Shown one piece after another: positions 9,007 through 18,928 of a stretch of 64,000 nucleotides of DNA (positions are counted from its first letter, which is position 1; every line of letters begins with the position of its first letter). Origin of the DNA: Streptomyces sp. HUAS CB01 (lineage in GTDB: Bacteria > Actinomycetota > Actinomycetes > Streptomycetales > Streptomycetaceae); NCBI RefSeq assembly GCF_030406905.1, contig NZ_CP129137.1, forward strand, positions 7,099,501-7,163,500. Direction: 5' to 3'. The translations under genes and the position numbers were made by a program. The notes beneath the pieces were generated by a model that saw only the letters and a list, made by a program, of their open reading frames with translations, was not told the origin of the DNA and ran no database searches.

Positions 9007-10110
9007 TCACCGGGCGAAGTGGTGGTCGAGCGCGGCGTGCGGGTCCTGCCCGGCCGCGCCCGCGTGGTCGATGTGCACGGTCGCGCCCGTCAGCCGGGGC
9101 ACCGCGTGGAGCAGGGCGTGTTCGGCGGAGACCGCCACGGCGTGGGCCTGCACGACCGTGAGTCCGGGGTCGACCTCGACCGAGGTCTCGGCGCGCAGCG
9201 CGTGCCCGATCCACCGCATCCGCACGGCCCCCACGGCCCGTACGCCCTCGACGTGGGAGAGCGCGTGCTCGGCCGCGTCGACCAGGGCCGGGTCCACGGC
9301 GTCCATCAGACGGTGCCAGATCTCGCGCGCCGCGCCGCGCAGCACGAGGAGGATCGCCCCGGTGATGACGAGACCGACGAGGGGGTCCGCGTACCGCCAC
9401 CCCAGTGCCGCGCCGCCGGCTCCGAGCAGGACGGCGAGGGAGGTGAACCCGTCGGTGCGGGCGTGCAGTCCGTCCGCCACCAGCGCGGCGGAGCCGATGC
9501 GGCGCCCCGTGCGGATCCGGGCGCGCGCCACCCACTCGTTGCCCGCGAACCCCACCAGGCCGGCCGCGGCGACCGCCGGGAGGTGGGTGATGTCCTGCGG
9601 GTCCAGCAGCCGCCGGACCGCCTCGTACCCGGCGAAGGCCGCGGAGGCGGCGATCACGAGGACGACGAACACCCCCGCCAGGTCCTCGGCGCGGCCGAAG
9701 CCGTAGGTGTAGCGACGGGTCGCGGCCCGCCGGCCCAGCACGAACGCCAGCGCCAGGGGCAGCGCGGTGAGCGCGTCGGTCGCGTTGTGGACGGTGTCGC
9801 CGAGCAGCGCGACCGACCCCGACAGCGCGGCGATGACCGCCTGGACGACGGTGGTCGCGGCCAGGACGGCGAACGAGAACCAGAGCGTGCGCAGCCCTTC
9901 GGCCGAGCCTTCGAGTGCGGAGTCGATGCGCTCGCCGTGGTGGTGATGGTGGTGGTGTCCACGGCCGCGGCCCCGTGGGTGCCCGTGGCCCCGGGCGCGC
10001 CCGTGGCTGTGCGCGGACCCGTGGTCCCGGCCGCCCCCGTGGGCATGGCCGTCCGAGTGGTCCTCCGCGTGCCCGTGTATGTGCCCCTGACCCGTCATGG
10101 ACACCACCAT
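9007..10110 (-). CDS. CDF-family cation (zinc-type) exporter with His-rich N-terminus
   Basis: 367 residues, or 363 from the ATG at 10098. The first 60 residues carry many His (HIHGHAEDHSDGHAHG and a run of seven His) that could bind Zn2+ or similar ions. Six membrane helices follow. Both metal-site motifs are present: HNATD in helix 2 and HARTD in helix 5. The cytoplasmic C-terminal domain (about 270-360) has the dimer-type fold and further His at the end. CDF proteins exchange protons for divalent metal. It shares this window with another CDF protein at 37.2-38.2 kb from a different branch. Confidence 0.92.
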   Translation of the reverse strand: MVVSMTGQGHIHGHAEDHSDGHAHGGGRDHGSAHSHGRARGHGHPRGRGRGHHHHHHHGERIDSALEGSAEGLRTLWFSFAVLAATTVVQAVIAALSGSVALLGDTVHNATDALTALPLALAFVLGRRAATRRYTYGFGRAEDLAGVFVVLVIAASAAFAGYEAVRRLLDPQDITHLPAVAAAGLVGFAGNEWVARARIRTGRRIGSAALVADGLHARTDGFTSLAVLLGAGGAALGWRYADPLVGLVITGAILLVLRGAAREIWHRLMDAVDPALVDAAEHALSHVEGVRAVGAVRMRWIGHALRAETSVEVDPGLTVVQAHAVAVSAEHALLHAVPRLTGATVHIDHAGAAGQDPHAALDHHFAR

Positions 10111-10190
10111 GACAGCCGGACAGGCTTGCAGCCACTGTCGAAGAGCGGCCCCTGACCAGCTGCGAAGGCCTTGCGACTACGCCTTCCCGG

Positions 10191-11192
10191 CTACTGCCCC
10201 GAAGCGGCGACCGGGTAGTGGTCCGAGAGGTTGGTGTAGGTGTAGTCGGTGCCCCAGCTGGTGACCGTCCAGGCCGCGCTCCGCTCCTTGATCACCTCGT
10301 TGCGCCAGCCGGCCGGGCGGGCGTGACCCGCCCGGTGCAGCACGTAGTCCAGGTCCTCGCGCGGTTCGCCCGGGTACCGGTCGGCCGCGATCGAGTTGTC
10401 CTGCGGGTCGAAGGAGTACGCGTGCCCGGTCCGGCTGTCCGCGCCGGTGAGCCCGCCGTCCGTCAGCATGGTCGCGTACTCGGGAGTGCGGGAGTCGACG
10501 TTGAAGTCGCCTGCCACCAGGACCTGTTCGGAGGCCGGGATGTTCTTGGCGTCGAGGAAGGCGTCCAGCGCCCTGAACTGGCGGCTGCGCATCAGCGCCG
10601 CCTCGCCCGCCGCGCAGCCCGGATCGGTCGACTGCGCGTGGGTCCCGACCACGTGCACCCGGCTGCCGTTCACGTCCAGCACCGCGTACACGAAGCCCTT
10701 GTTGGACCACCAGTCCGATCCGCAGGCGTCCTTGTAGACGTACTGCTCCTTGCGCGTGATGGGCCACTTGCTGAGGACCGTGACCCCGCCGTCCTCCGGG
10801 ACCGTCGCCGAGTAGGCGCCGCCCGTGGCGTCCCAGCCGTTCTTGCTGCGGCCCATCACGGGGGTCTGGTACGGGTACTGGGGGCGGGCGTTGCGCTGCA
10901 GCGCGTCGGAGGAGGAGTTGTCGAAGGCCTCCTGGAGCACGACGACGTCGTTGCCCTGGAAGTACGGGGCCCTGGGGATCTCGGCGGCCCGGTGGTCCTG
11001 GCCCCAGTTGGGGTACAGGGTCTTGCTGAAGAGGAAGACGTTGTACGTCAGTACCTTCAGCGACGGCGTCGCCGCGGCGGTCTGCGCGGCGGGGGAGGCG
11101 GACGCCGACGGCGCGGCGACCGCCAGGGTCGCGGCGGCGAGGGCCGTGGAGAGGGCTGCGCTGGACGCGCGGCGGAGCACGGACTGCGGCAC
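10191..11192 (-). CDS. sph: Secreted sphingomyelinase-type phosphodiesterase
   Basis: 333 residues with a GTG start after GGGAG. A signal peptide is clear (RR, then ALSTALAAATLAVAAPSASA). The mature protein is an endonuclease/exonuclease/phosphatase-fold enzyme. LTYNVF, VVLQEAFD (metal Glu), GTHAQS, AGDFNVDS, DLDYVLH and SDHYPV match bacterial neutral sphingomyelinases, including the final catalytic His. It should hydrolyse sphingomyelin or similar phospholipids outside the cell using Mg2+. It is alone on its strand with its own promoter region. Confidence 0.88.
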   Translation of the reverse strand: MPQSVLRRASSAALSTALAAATLAVAAPSASASPAAQTAAATPSLKVLTYNVFLFSKTLYPNWGQDHRAAEIPRAPYFQGNDVVVLQEAFDNSSSDALQRNARPQYPYQTPVMGRSKNGWDATGGAYSATVPEDGGVTVLSKWPITRKEQYVYKDACGSDWWSNKGFVYAVLDVNGSRVHVVGTHAQSTDPGCAAGEAALMRSRQFRALDAFLDAKNIPASEQVLVAGDFNVDSRTPEYATMLTDGGLTGADSRTGHAYSFDPQDNSIAADRYPGEPREDLDYVLHRAGHARPAGWRNEVIKERSAAWTVTSWGTDYTYTNLSDHYPVAASGQ

Positions 11193-11461
11193 TGGGACTC
11201 CCGTTTCTGGTGGGGGGTGATACCGGCGCGCACATCAAAGCAGCGGCAGTTACCTTCGGGTAACCGTCAGGTGCCGGGTTTCTTGCCGGAGTTCCACGTT
11301 CCTCGGAACGTGTACGGACAATTCGCGCCCCGGGGACCGCCAAGGGGACTTCCCGGGACGGACCGGTCATCGGCCCGTCCCTCCCGCCGGCCGTGATCGC
11401 ATACTGGAACCGTGAGAACGAGCGCACCGCACCGCGCCCGCCGGCCGCCCGGAGCCCAGCC

Positions 11462-12379
11462 GTGACCGGGTCGCGGTACCCCCTGACGCGGACGACGGAA
11501 GGCACGGCCGGACCGGACCCCCTGCCCCCGCCGCCGGGCGGTGTCCTGTGGACCCTCGTCGGTGACGTCCGCGGGCTGCTGATGCTCCCCGCCGCGCTCG
11601 CCCTGCAGGTCGCGCACCCCGCCGTCGGCGCGGGCGTGGACGAGCACTCCGTCTTCCGCACCGACCCCTGGGGTCGCGGCGAGCGCTCCCTGCGCTCGCT
11701 CCAGCTGTGGGTGTACGGCGGTGACACCGCCGCCGAGGAGGGCCGCCGACTGCGCCGGCTGCACCGGGACATCCAGGGCACCGACGGGCGGGGACGCCGC
11801 TACCACGCGCTGGCCCCCGAGAACTACGCGTGGGTCCACGCCACCGGGTTCCCCGTCCACCACCACGCCATCCGCTATCTGTACCGCCCGTTCACCGAGG
11901 CCCAGGAGCGCCGGCTGTACGAGGAATGGCTGAGGGTCGGCCGGGTGCTCGGCATCCGTGACCGGGACATGCCGGGCACCATCGAGGAGTTCTGGCCCTA
12001 CTACCGCTCGGTCCTCGCCGACGAACTGGAGGCCACCGCCGTCGTCCGGGAACTCCTCGCCACGGACGTCCGGCTGCCGCCGCCCGCTCTCGGACCCCCG
12101 CCGGTGCGGCTGCTGCTGCGCCTGTGCTGGCCGCTGGTCCTGCCGCGGTTCCTCCGGCTGAGGCGCTTCCTCACCGTCGGGCTGATGCCGCCGGACGCCC
12201 GCGAGGCCATCGGACTGTCGTGGACGGACGCGCAGGAACGGCGGCTCCGGCGCCTCGGCCGGGTCGTCCGGGTCGTCGTGCCGCTGCTTCCGGAGCGGCT
12301 GCGCTATCTGCCGCAGGCCGCACAGGCCCGCCGCCGGGCCCGGGCCGAGGGGAGGCTCCCGCCGAGGCGGGCGCGCTGA
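11462..12379 (+). CDS. MpaB/DUF2236 family oxygenase-like protein
   Basis: About 305 residues from the GTG at 11462, which follows GGAGCC; an upstream GTG at 11393 in the same frame is less likely. [36 protein letters not shown] and the YEEWLRVGRVLGI region match the family that includes mycophenolic-acid MpaB and latex-clearing-protein-like haem enzymes. Conserved His residues (in AHPAV and VHHHAI) could bind haem; this is inferred from the family. No signal peptide is seen. The C-terminal Arg-rich tail looks disordered. The substrate is unknown. Confidence 0.8.
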   Translation: MTGSRYPLTRTTEGTAGPDPLPPPPGGVLWTLVGDVRGLLMLPAALALQVAHPAVGAGVDEHSVFRTDPWGRGERSLRSLQLWVYGGDTAAEEGRRLRRLHRDIQGTDGRGRRYHALAPENYAWVHATGFPVHHHAIRYLYRPFTEAQERRLYEEWLRVGRVLGIRDRDMPGTIEEFWPYYRSVLADELEATAVVRELLATDVRLPPPALGPPPVRLLLRLCWPLVLPRFLRLRRFLTVGLMPPDAREAIGLSWTDAQERRLRRLGRVVRVVVPLLPERLRYLPQAAQARRRARAEGRLPPRRAR

Positions 12380-12485
12380 CGCCTCCCGCCGTGTGGGAGC
12401 GGCGATGTCCGGAGCATGGGCCACGCACCCCGGGCCCACGAGCGCCGTCGGGCACCGCTCGTGCTGCGGCCGGCCCCGGGAAGCC

Positions 12486-13529
12486 TCAGGCCGAGGCGCG
12501 CCGTACCAGCGTCGTCGGTGTGATCACCGAGGCCGGGGGAGCGGATTCCGCCTCCCGCCCGTCCAGCAGTTCCATCAGCAGCCGTACCATCAGCCGGCCG
12601 TTGCCCTCGATGTCCTGACGGACCGTCGTCAGCGCCGGATCGGTGCGCTCCGCCACGGAGGCCATGTCGTCGAAGCCGACCACCGCGATGTCGTCCGGCA
12701 CTCGCAGCCCGCGCTCGCGCAGCAGCCTCAGCGCCCCCGAGGCCATCAGGTCGTTCGAGGCGAAGACGGCGTCGGGCGCGGGGCCCGGTCCGTCCAGCAG
12801 CCGGGCCATCGCCTGCTCCCCGCTGTGCGCCGTGAAGTCGCCCTGCACGGTCAGCCCGGGGCCGGCGTCCGCCAGCACGTCCCGGTAGCCGTGGAGCCGG
12901 TCGAGCGCCGATGTCTGGTCCTGGGGGCCCGCGATGTGCGCGATCCGGGTGCGGCCCAGACCGACGAGATGGCGCACCGCCGCGCGGGCCCCGCCCCGGT
13001 TGTCGCAGTCCACGTAGGGCACTGCGTGCTCCGATCCGGCGCCGGGCCCGCCGGGGCGGCCCCCGAACACCGCGGGCACTCCCGAACCCCGCACCACCGA
13101 GGGGAGTTCGTCGCTCTCGTGGAGTGAGAAGGCGAGCGCGCCGTCGACGTGGCCGCCGCCGAGGTAGCGGGCTATCCGGTCGTGGTCGTCCGGGCCCTCG
13201 ACCCACAGCAGCACCAGCTGAGAGTCGTGGACGACCAGTTCACGGCTGATGCCGCGCACCTGGCGCTCGAAGAACGGGTCGGAGAAGACCCGGAACTCCG
13301 GTTCGGCGATGATCACGGCGACCGCACCGCTGCGCCGGGTGACCAGGCTCCGGGCCGCCTGGTTGGGTACGTAGCCGAGTTCCGCGACCGCCTCCCGCAC
13401 CCGGTCGGCCAGGAGAGCGCGCACCCCGGCCCCGCCGTTGACGACGCGGGACACCGTGGCCCGGGAGACCCCGGCCCGTGCGGCGACGGCTTCCAGAGTG
13501 GGTCTGGGCCCACTGCTCCGATCGGGCAC
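12486..13529 (-). CDS. LacI-family transcriptional regulator
   Basis: 347 residues from the GTG at 13529, chosen because GTGAGGAGCG lies 5 nt ahead; longer frames add sequence that does not belong to the family. TLEAVAARAGVSRATVSRVVNGGAGV is the LacI helix-turn-helix plus hinge start. The rest is a periplasmic-binding-protein-like ligand domain (VAVIIAEPEFRVFSDPFF, FASNDLMASGALRLL, VGFDDM) that normally binds a sugar. No sugar-use genes flank it; the nearest carbohydrate gene is the decayed alpha-galactosidase far away at 60 kb. The target is unknown. Confidence 0.92.
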   Translation of the reverse strand: MPDRSSGPRPTLEAVAARAGVSRATVSRVVNGGAGVRALLADRVREAVAELGYVPNQAARSLVTRRSGAVAVIIAEPEFRVFSDPFFERQVRGISRELVVHDSQLVLLWVEGPDDHDRIARYLGGGHVDGALAFSLHESDELPSVVRGSGVPAVFGGRPGGPGAGSEHAVPYVDCDNRGGARAAVRHLVGLGRTRIAHIAGPQDQTSALDRLHGYRDVLADAGPGLTVQGDFTAHSGEQAMARLLDGPGPAPDAVFASNDLMASGALRLLRERGLRVPDDIAVVGFDDMASVAERTDPALTTVRQDIEGNGRLMVRLLMELLDGREAESAPPASVITPTTLVRRASA

Positions 13530-13753
13530 GGGACGCTCCTCACCGGCGGTGTCCGTACGGATGACACAGGTCGTGCGGGGGCCAGCGTAACCGCAGGCGC
13601 CTCCGGCCCGGAGCGGGTCGGCGGCGCCCCGCGTCACCCGGCCGCGTGCGACGTCACGGGGCGGCTGCGACGGAGATCACCGGCTGGGCCCGATGTCCCC
13701 GGCTGCGCCGGAGAACACCGCTGCGCCCGGTGTCACCCCGGCGGCACCGGGTC

Positions 13754-15376
13754 TCACCGCCGGCGGCCCGGATCACGGTCGCCGGTGGGATCGCGGTCGT
13801 CTCCGTGGTCGTGTTCGCCGTCGTGATCGCGGTCGCGTCCGTGGTCGTGCACCGTGTCGGTCGCGGCGATCTTCCGGTACGACCTGGGCTCGGCCGGCCG
13901 GACCTCGGACCGCCCGCCGCGCGGTGCCTGCGCCGCCCCGCCCGTCGCTCCCGCCGGCGCGCCTGGTTTCGACGGCTCGTACAGCCAGGTCGCGAAGAGT
14001 TCCACGAGCCGTTCGCCGGAGACCTTCTCGGCGTACTCCACGAAGTCGGCGACGCTCGCGTTGCCGTCGGCGTGGGCGGCCGGCCAGCCCTTGAGCACGG
14101 CGAAGAAGTCCTCGTCGCCGATCTTGTTGCGCAGCGCCTGCAGGGCGAGCGCGCCGCGGTCGTACACGGCGATGTCGAACTGCTTGTCCGGTCCCGGATC
14201 GCCCGGCTTCACCGTCCAGAAGGGGTCGTCGGCCGGATGCAGGGCGTACACGTGGTCGGCCAGCTCCTGTGCCGTGCCCTCGCCCTCCTTCTCCGACCAC
14301 AGCCACTGGCTGTAGCGGGCGAACCCCTCGTTGATCCAGATGTCCTTCCAGCCCTTGACGGAGACGCTGTCCCCGTACCACTGGTGGGCGAGCTCGTGCA
14401 CGACGACCGAGACGTTCGCGCCGTTGGCGAACTGCCGCGGGCTGTAGAACGGCCGGGTCTGCGTCTCCAGGGCGTACCCGCTGGGCACGTTCGGGACGTA
14501 GCCGCCGAGCGCGTTGAACGGATACGGCCCGAAGACGCCCTCCAGCCACTCCGCTACCTCGGCGGTCCGCTCGATGCTCGCCCGCGCCGCGCCCGCGTTG
14601 CCCCCGAGGTCCTTGCTGTACGCGTTGAGGACCGGCAGCCCGTTCGCGGTCGTGTCCGTGGTGATGTCGAACTTGCCGACGGCGAGCGTGGCGAGATACG
14701 TGGCCTGCGGTCTGTCGGACCGCCAGTTGTAGCGGGTCCAGCCGAGCCGTGACGACCGGGACTGCAGCACGCCGTTGCTGATCGCCTGGGTGCCGTCCGG
14801 GACGGAGACGGAGACGTCGAAGGTGGCCTTGTCGAGCGGATGGTCGTTGGACGGGAACCACCACACGGCCGAGGCCGGCTCCTGCGCGGCGACACCGCCG
14901 TCCGGGGTGCGGTGCCAGGCGGTCCAGCCGTCGATCTTCAGTTCGGAGGGCTTTCCGGCGTACCGGACGACGACCGAGACCGGCCGGTTCTTCGCCAGCG
15001 GTGCGACGGGCGTGATCTCAAGCTCCTGGTCGCCGCTCCTGGCGAACGCCGCCTTGCGGCCGTTCACCCGCACCTCACGGACCGTCAGACCGAAGTCGAG
15101 ATTGAAGGTGGAGAGGTCCTGCCGGGTGGTGGCGAGAATCGTCGCCGTGCCCTCCAGGAGATCCGTCGCCGGCTGGTATTTCAGCCGTAGGTCGTAATGC
15201 GCCACGTCGTATCCGCCGTTTCCACTGGCCGGATAGTAGGGGTCGCCGATACCGGGGGCCCCGGGCGTGCCGTCTTCCCCGGGGGATCTCCCCGGGCCCC
15301 CGGCCGCGGCGGATGCCGGGATCGCCAGCAGAAGAGATGCCGCGAGCGCACTCGGGACGAGAATTCTGCGGTGCAC
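13754..15376 (-). CDS. Secreted M1-family zinc metallopeptidase
   Basis: 540 residues from the GTG at 15376 (GGAGC 5 nt upstream); an ATG five codons earlier is the alternative. The signal peptide reads RRILVPSALAASLLLAIPASAAAG. The M1 signature is complete: VVVHELAHQWYG gives two zinc His and the catalytic Glu, and the third ligand is the Glu in WINEGFARY. An aminopeptidase N-type beta domain precedes it. The helical C-terminal domain of full-length aminopeptidase N is missing, so it belongs to the short M1 type. It ends in a His/Asp-rich tail (DHGRDRDHDGEHDHGDDRD) that may hold metal. It is divergent from the S15/M14 pair, making a secreted-peptidase cluster. Confidence 0.93.
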   Translation of the reverse strand: MHRRILVPSALAASLLLAIPASAAAGGPGRSPGEDGTPGAPGIGDPYYPASGNGGYDVAHYDLRLKYQPATDLLEGTATILATTRQDLSTFNLDFGLTVREVRVNGRKAAFARSGDQELEITPVAPLAKNRPVSVVVRYAGKPSELKIDGWTAWHRTPDGGVAAQEPASAVWWFPSNDHPLDKATFDVSVSVPDGTQAISNGVLQSRSSRLGWTRYNWRSDRPQATYLATLAVGKFDITTDTTANGLPVLNAYSKDLGGNAGAARASIERTAEVAEWLEGVFGPYPFNALGGYVPNVPSGYALETQTRPFYSPRQFANGANVSVVVHELAHQWYGDSVSVKGWKDIWINEGFARYSQWLWSEKEGEGTAQELADHVYALHPADDPFWTVKPGDPGPDKQFDIAVYDRGALALQALRNKIGDEDFFAVLKGWPAAHADGNASVADFVEYAEKVSGERLVELFATWLYEPSKPGAPAGATGGAAQAPRGGRSEVRPAEPRSYRKIAATDTVHDHGRDRDHDGEHDHGDDRDPTGDRDPGRRR

Positions 15377-15576
15377 GAATGCTCCAAACATCAGGGGTGG
15401 ATGATCTCTTCGGACCCTATTCACGCGTCCGGCGCTCCGGTGTGTCCATGGCGCCCGCCGTCACACGATCGCCAATCGGCCGACATGGTGCACGGTCCCC
15501 CATTCGTCACTCCTGTCCTCGAACGGCTCACTACTGCCCTCTGTCGCACGGCAGTTGACGGGAGTACCGTCCGCCC

Positions 15577-17553
15577 ATGCCGATACGTGTGCACCGCATC
15601 CGACTCACCGGCAGAACCATCGCCGCGGCGGCCGCAACCGCCCTGATGTCCGTCCTCGTCCCGCAGAGTGGCGCACACGGCGCCCCGCCCCGCGAGAGCG
15701 GACCCGTCTACTCGTACGACGACGCGATACGGGAATCCGTCTGGGTCGACACCCGGCTCGACGGCGACGGGGACGGCCGGAACGACCGCGTCGCCGTCGA
15801 CATCGTCCGGCCGCGGGAACCGGCGCAACATGGCCGGAAAATACCCGTCATCATGGACGCCAGCCCGTATTACTCCTGCTGCGGGCGCGGCAACGAGAGC
15901 CAGAAGAAGACCTACGACGCCGACGGCGATCCCGTCGCCTTCCCGCTCTACTACGACAACTACTTCGTGCCGCGCGGCTATGCCTTCGTCGCCGTCGACC
16001 TCGCCGGCACCAGCCGCTCCGACGGCTGTGTCGACGTCGGAGGACGCTCCGACGTCCAGTCGGCCAGGGCCGTCGTCGACTGGCTGAACGGCCGCGCCCG
16101 CGCCTTCACCACCCGCACCGGCACCCGGCGCGCCGCCGCCCCCTGGACCACCGGGAACGTGGGGATGATCGGCAAGAGCTGGGACGGCACCATCGCCAAC
16201 GGCGTCGCCGCCACCGGGGTCGAGGGACTGCGCACCGTCGTGCCCATCGCCGCCATCTCCTCCTGGTACGACTACTACTTCGCCCAGGGCGCGCCGCTCT
16301 ACGACTCGGGGCCCGACTGGCTCTCCGGCTACGTCAACAGCCCGGAGGCGCGCGCCCGCTGCCGGGCCGTGCAGCAGCGGCTGGTGGACGGGGCCCCGCG
16401 CACCGGCGACCTGACCCGGCTGTGGAGCGAGCGCGACTACGTCCGCGACGCCGGGAACGTGAGGGCCAGCGTCCTCGCCGTCCACGGCATGCAGGACCTC
16501 AACGTCCGCGCCAAGCACTTCGGACAGTGGTGGGACGCCCTCGCCGCCCACGGCGTCGAACGCAAGGTCTGGCTCTCGCAGACCGGGCACGTCGACCCCT
16601 TCGACTTCCGCCGTGCCGAATGGGTCAGGACCCTCCACCGCTGGTTCGACCACTACCTCCTCGGCCACGACAACGGCATCGACCGCGAGCCCATGGCCGA
16701 CATCGAACGCGCTCCCGGACAGTGGTCCACCGACCGCGCCTGGCCGCCCCGGTCCACCGCCACCACCGTCCTGCGTCCCCGCAGCGGGGACGTGCCCGGC
16801 GTCGGCACCCTCGGACTGCGGCCCGCACGGCCCGGGGCCACGGAGACCTTCACCGACGACCCGTCACTCGGCGGGAACGACTGGGCCGCCGACATCGACC
16901 GCGCCACGCCCGCCAAGGCCGGCTTCACCACACGGCCGCTGAGCCGCGCACTGCGCCTCTCGGGCTCACCGAAGGTCACCGTCACCGCGACCCCGACCAC
17001 GAGCACCGCCCATCTGACGGCGGTACTCGTCGACCTCGGCCCCGACACCATCCGCGACTACGCCCACGCGGGCGAGGGCATCACCACCCTTCCCGAGCGC
17101 ACCTGCTGGGGAGCGAGCACCGCGGGGGACAGCTCCTGCTACAAGGAGACCGCGGCACGCACGGCGGACGTCGAGTACACCGTGGTCAGCCGCGGCTGGG
17201 CCGACCTCGGCAATCACGCCTCACCCGCCGTGGGACGGCCGCTCACACCCGGCAGGCCCTACACCGTCACCCTCGACCTGCACGCAACGGACCACGTCGT
17301 CCCCGCCGGCCACCGGCTGGCCCTGATCGTCGGCGGCACCGACGCGGGCCTCATCGACCCGCCCGCCGGCCGTCCCGCACTGACCCTCGATCTGTCCCGC
17401 ACCTCGGCGCGGCTGCCGTTCGGCGGTGGCACGGCCGCCTTCCTGCGGGCCACCGCCGGCCACGCCCCGCGGTCCGGACCGCCCCACGGCGCCCGGCTCG
17501 ACGGAGTGAGCGCACAGCGTCCGATCCGACCCGTCCCCGGAGGCAGCAACTGA
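15577..17553 (+). CDS. Secreted X-Pro dipeptidyl-peptidase (S15 family)
   Basis: 658 residues. The N-terminal signal ([22 protein letters not shown]) suggests secretion. The alpha/beta-hydrolase core has the nucleophile Ser in [10 protein letters not shown], the acid Asp around GMQDLNV and His in QTGHVDPF. The C-terminal beta-jellyroll domain (about 400-640) is the usual CocE/NonD/PepX C-terminal domain. It releases X-Pro dipeptides or acts on related acyl substrates. The stop shares a base with the next start (TGATG at 17551), so the two proteases are translated together. Confidence 0.9.
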   Translation: MPIRVHRIRLTGRTIAAAAATALMSVLVPQSGAHGAPPRESGPVYSYDDAIRESVWVDTRLDGDGDGRNDRVAVDIVRPREPAQHGRKIPVIMDASPYYSCCGRGNESQKKTYDADGDPVAFPLYYDNYFVPRGYAFVAVDLAGTSRSDGCVDVGGRSDVQSARAVVDWLNGRARAFTTRTGTRRAAAPWTTGNVGMIGKSWDGTIANGVAATGVEGLRTVVPIAAISSWYDYYFAQGAPLYDSGPDWLSGYVNSPEARARCRAVQQRLVDGAPRTGDLTRLWSERDYVRDAGNVRASVLAVHGMQDLNVRAKHFGQWWDALAAHGVERKVWLSQTGHVDPFDFRRAEWVRTLHRWFDHYLLGHDNGIDREPMADIERAPGQWSTDRAWPPRSTATTVLRPRSGDVPGVGTLGLRPARPGATETFTDDPSLGGNDWAADIDRATPAKAGFTTRPLSRALRLSGSPKVTVTATPTTSTAHLTAVLVDLGPDTIRDYAHAGEGITTLPERTCWGASTAGDSSCYKETAARTADVEYTVVSRGWADLGNHASPAVGRPLTPGRPYTVTLDLHATDHVVPAGHRLALIVGGTDAGLIDPPAGRPALTLDLSRTSARLPFGGGTAAFLRATAGHAPRSGPPHGARLDGVSAQRPIRPVPGGSN

Positions 17554-18845
17554 TGCACCGTCGTATCCGCACCCTCGCCGTGGCGGCCTCCGCACTGGCG
17601 GCCGCCGCCGTGACCGTACCCGCGCCGGTCCAGGCCGCCGCCGGCCACACCGACGTGCCGCGCACCGGATTCGAGTCCTCCGGTGGTGCGCGCTGGACCA
17701 CCGAGCCCGAGGAACGGGCGTTCCTCGCCGCCGTCGACCGGTCGAGCGACCGCATGTCGCTGCGCACCATCGGCACGACCGGACAGGGCCGCCCGCTCCA
17801 GCTCGTACGCATCGGCGGCGACCGGCCCACCTCGAACACCGTGCTGCTGATCTGCAGTCAGCACGGCGACGAACCGTCCGGACGCGAGGCGTGCCTCATC
17901 ACCGTCCGCGATCTCGCCCGGGCCGGGGACGCAGTGACCCGCCGCTTCCTGGACCGTACGACCGTCCTCGTCGTCCCCACCGCCAACCCCGACGGACGCG
18001 CGGCCGACACCCGCGGCAACGCCGACGGCGTGGACGTCAACCGCGACCACATCGCGCTGAGGACCGCCGAGGGCCGGGCCGTGGCCGCGGTCGTCCGCGA
18101 CCACCGCCCCGACATCGTCTACGACCTGCACGAGTACGGCGCCACCCCCGGCTACTACGACAAGGACCTGCTGGCGCTGTGGCCGCGGAACCTCAACACC
18201 GCCCCGGCCGTGCACCGGGAGGCGCACGCCCTCTCCGAGCGCTACGTCCGCCCCGCCGCCGGCGAGGCCGGATTCAGCAGCGGCATCTACGGCATCTGGA
18301 CCGATCCCGTCACCGGTGAGCCCGTCCGGCAGGTCGCCGGCGACGGGCAGGAACGCATCCTGCGCAACACGGCGGGCGTGAAGCACTCCGTCGGCCTGCT
18401 CGTCGAGACCCGGGTGGACGCCCTCACCGACGCCGAGAAGGCGGACCCCGCCCTCAACAACCGGCGCCGTGTCGACTCCCAGCTCGCCGCCCTGGACGGT
18501 GCTCTCGCCTTCGCGGGGGAGCGGCGCGGTCGGATCGAGGCCGCGACGACCGCGGCCCGGCTCACCGGGTTCGCCGACCGGGGCCCGGTGTGGACCGGCG
18601 GCGCCGACAACGACCCCGCGACACCGGACGAGACCATCCAGGACCCGCCCTGCGGATACCGGCTCACGGCCGCGCAGTACACCGACGTCAAGGACGAACT
18701 CGCCCTGCACGGGGTGGTCTCCAGGACCGCACCGGACGGCGCCGTCGTACCGCTCCGGCAGTCGCTGCGGGCGCTCGTGCCCCTGCTGCTCGACGAGCGG
18801 GCCGCCTACCGCCTCACGACCGGGAGTCCGATCACCCGCTGCTGA
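17553..18845 (+). CDS. Secreted M14-family zinc carboxypeptidase
   Basis: 430 residues. Signal peptide: [26 protein letters not shown]. The zinc motif HxxE is in [12 protein letters not shown], the third zinc His is probably in YDLHEYG, and the catalytic Glu lies in [32 protein letters not shown] is the typical substrate-side loop. It removes C-terminal residues or cuts cell-wall peptides. The start lies in TGATG after CGGAGGCAGC. With the S15 and M1 enzymes it forms an extracellular peptide-degrading set. Confidence 0.92.
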   Translation: MHRRIRTLAVAASALAAAAVTVPAPVQAAAGHTDVPRTGFESSGGARWTTEPEERAFLAAVDRSSDRMSLRTIGTTGQGRPLQLVRIGGDRPTSNTVLLICSQHGDEPSGREACLITVRDLARAGDAVTRRFLDRTTVLVVPTANPDGRAADTRGNADGVDVNRDHIALRTAEGRAVAAVVRDHRPDIVYDLHEYGATPGYYDKDLLALWPRNLNTAPAVHREAHALSERYVRPAAGEAGFSSGIYGIWTDPVTGEPVRQVAGDGQERILRNTAGVKHSVGLLVETRVDALTDAEKADPALNNRRRVDSQLAALDGALAFAGERRGRIEAATTAARLTGFADRGPVWTGGADNDPATPDETIQDPPCGYRLTAAQYTDVKDELALHGVVSRTAPDGAVVPLRQSLRALVPLLLDERAAYRLTTGSPITRC

Positions 18846-18928
18846 TTCCGTATGAACCGCGTCACATGTGGTAGGAGGGCCTACGGAGAACGAAGCCCGG
18901 CTCCGTTTACCCGCGAAAGGGGCCTTCC

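Noticed and set aside
10177..11781. Long minus-strand frame covering the sphingomyelinase region in another phase
   Set aside because: Arg/Gly/Pro-rich shadow frame typical for GC-rich DNA; the sphingomyelinase frame has a signal peptide and all catalytic motifs.
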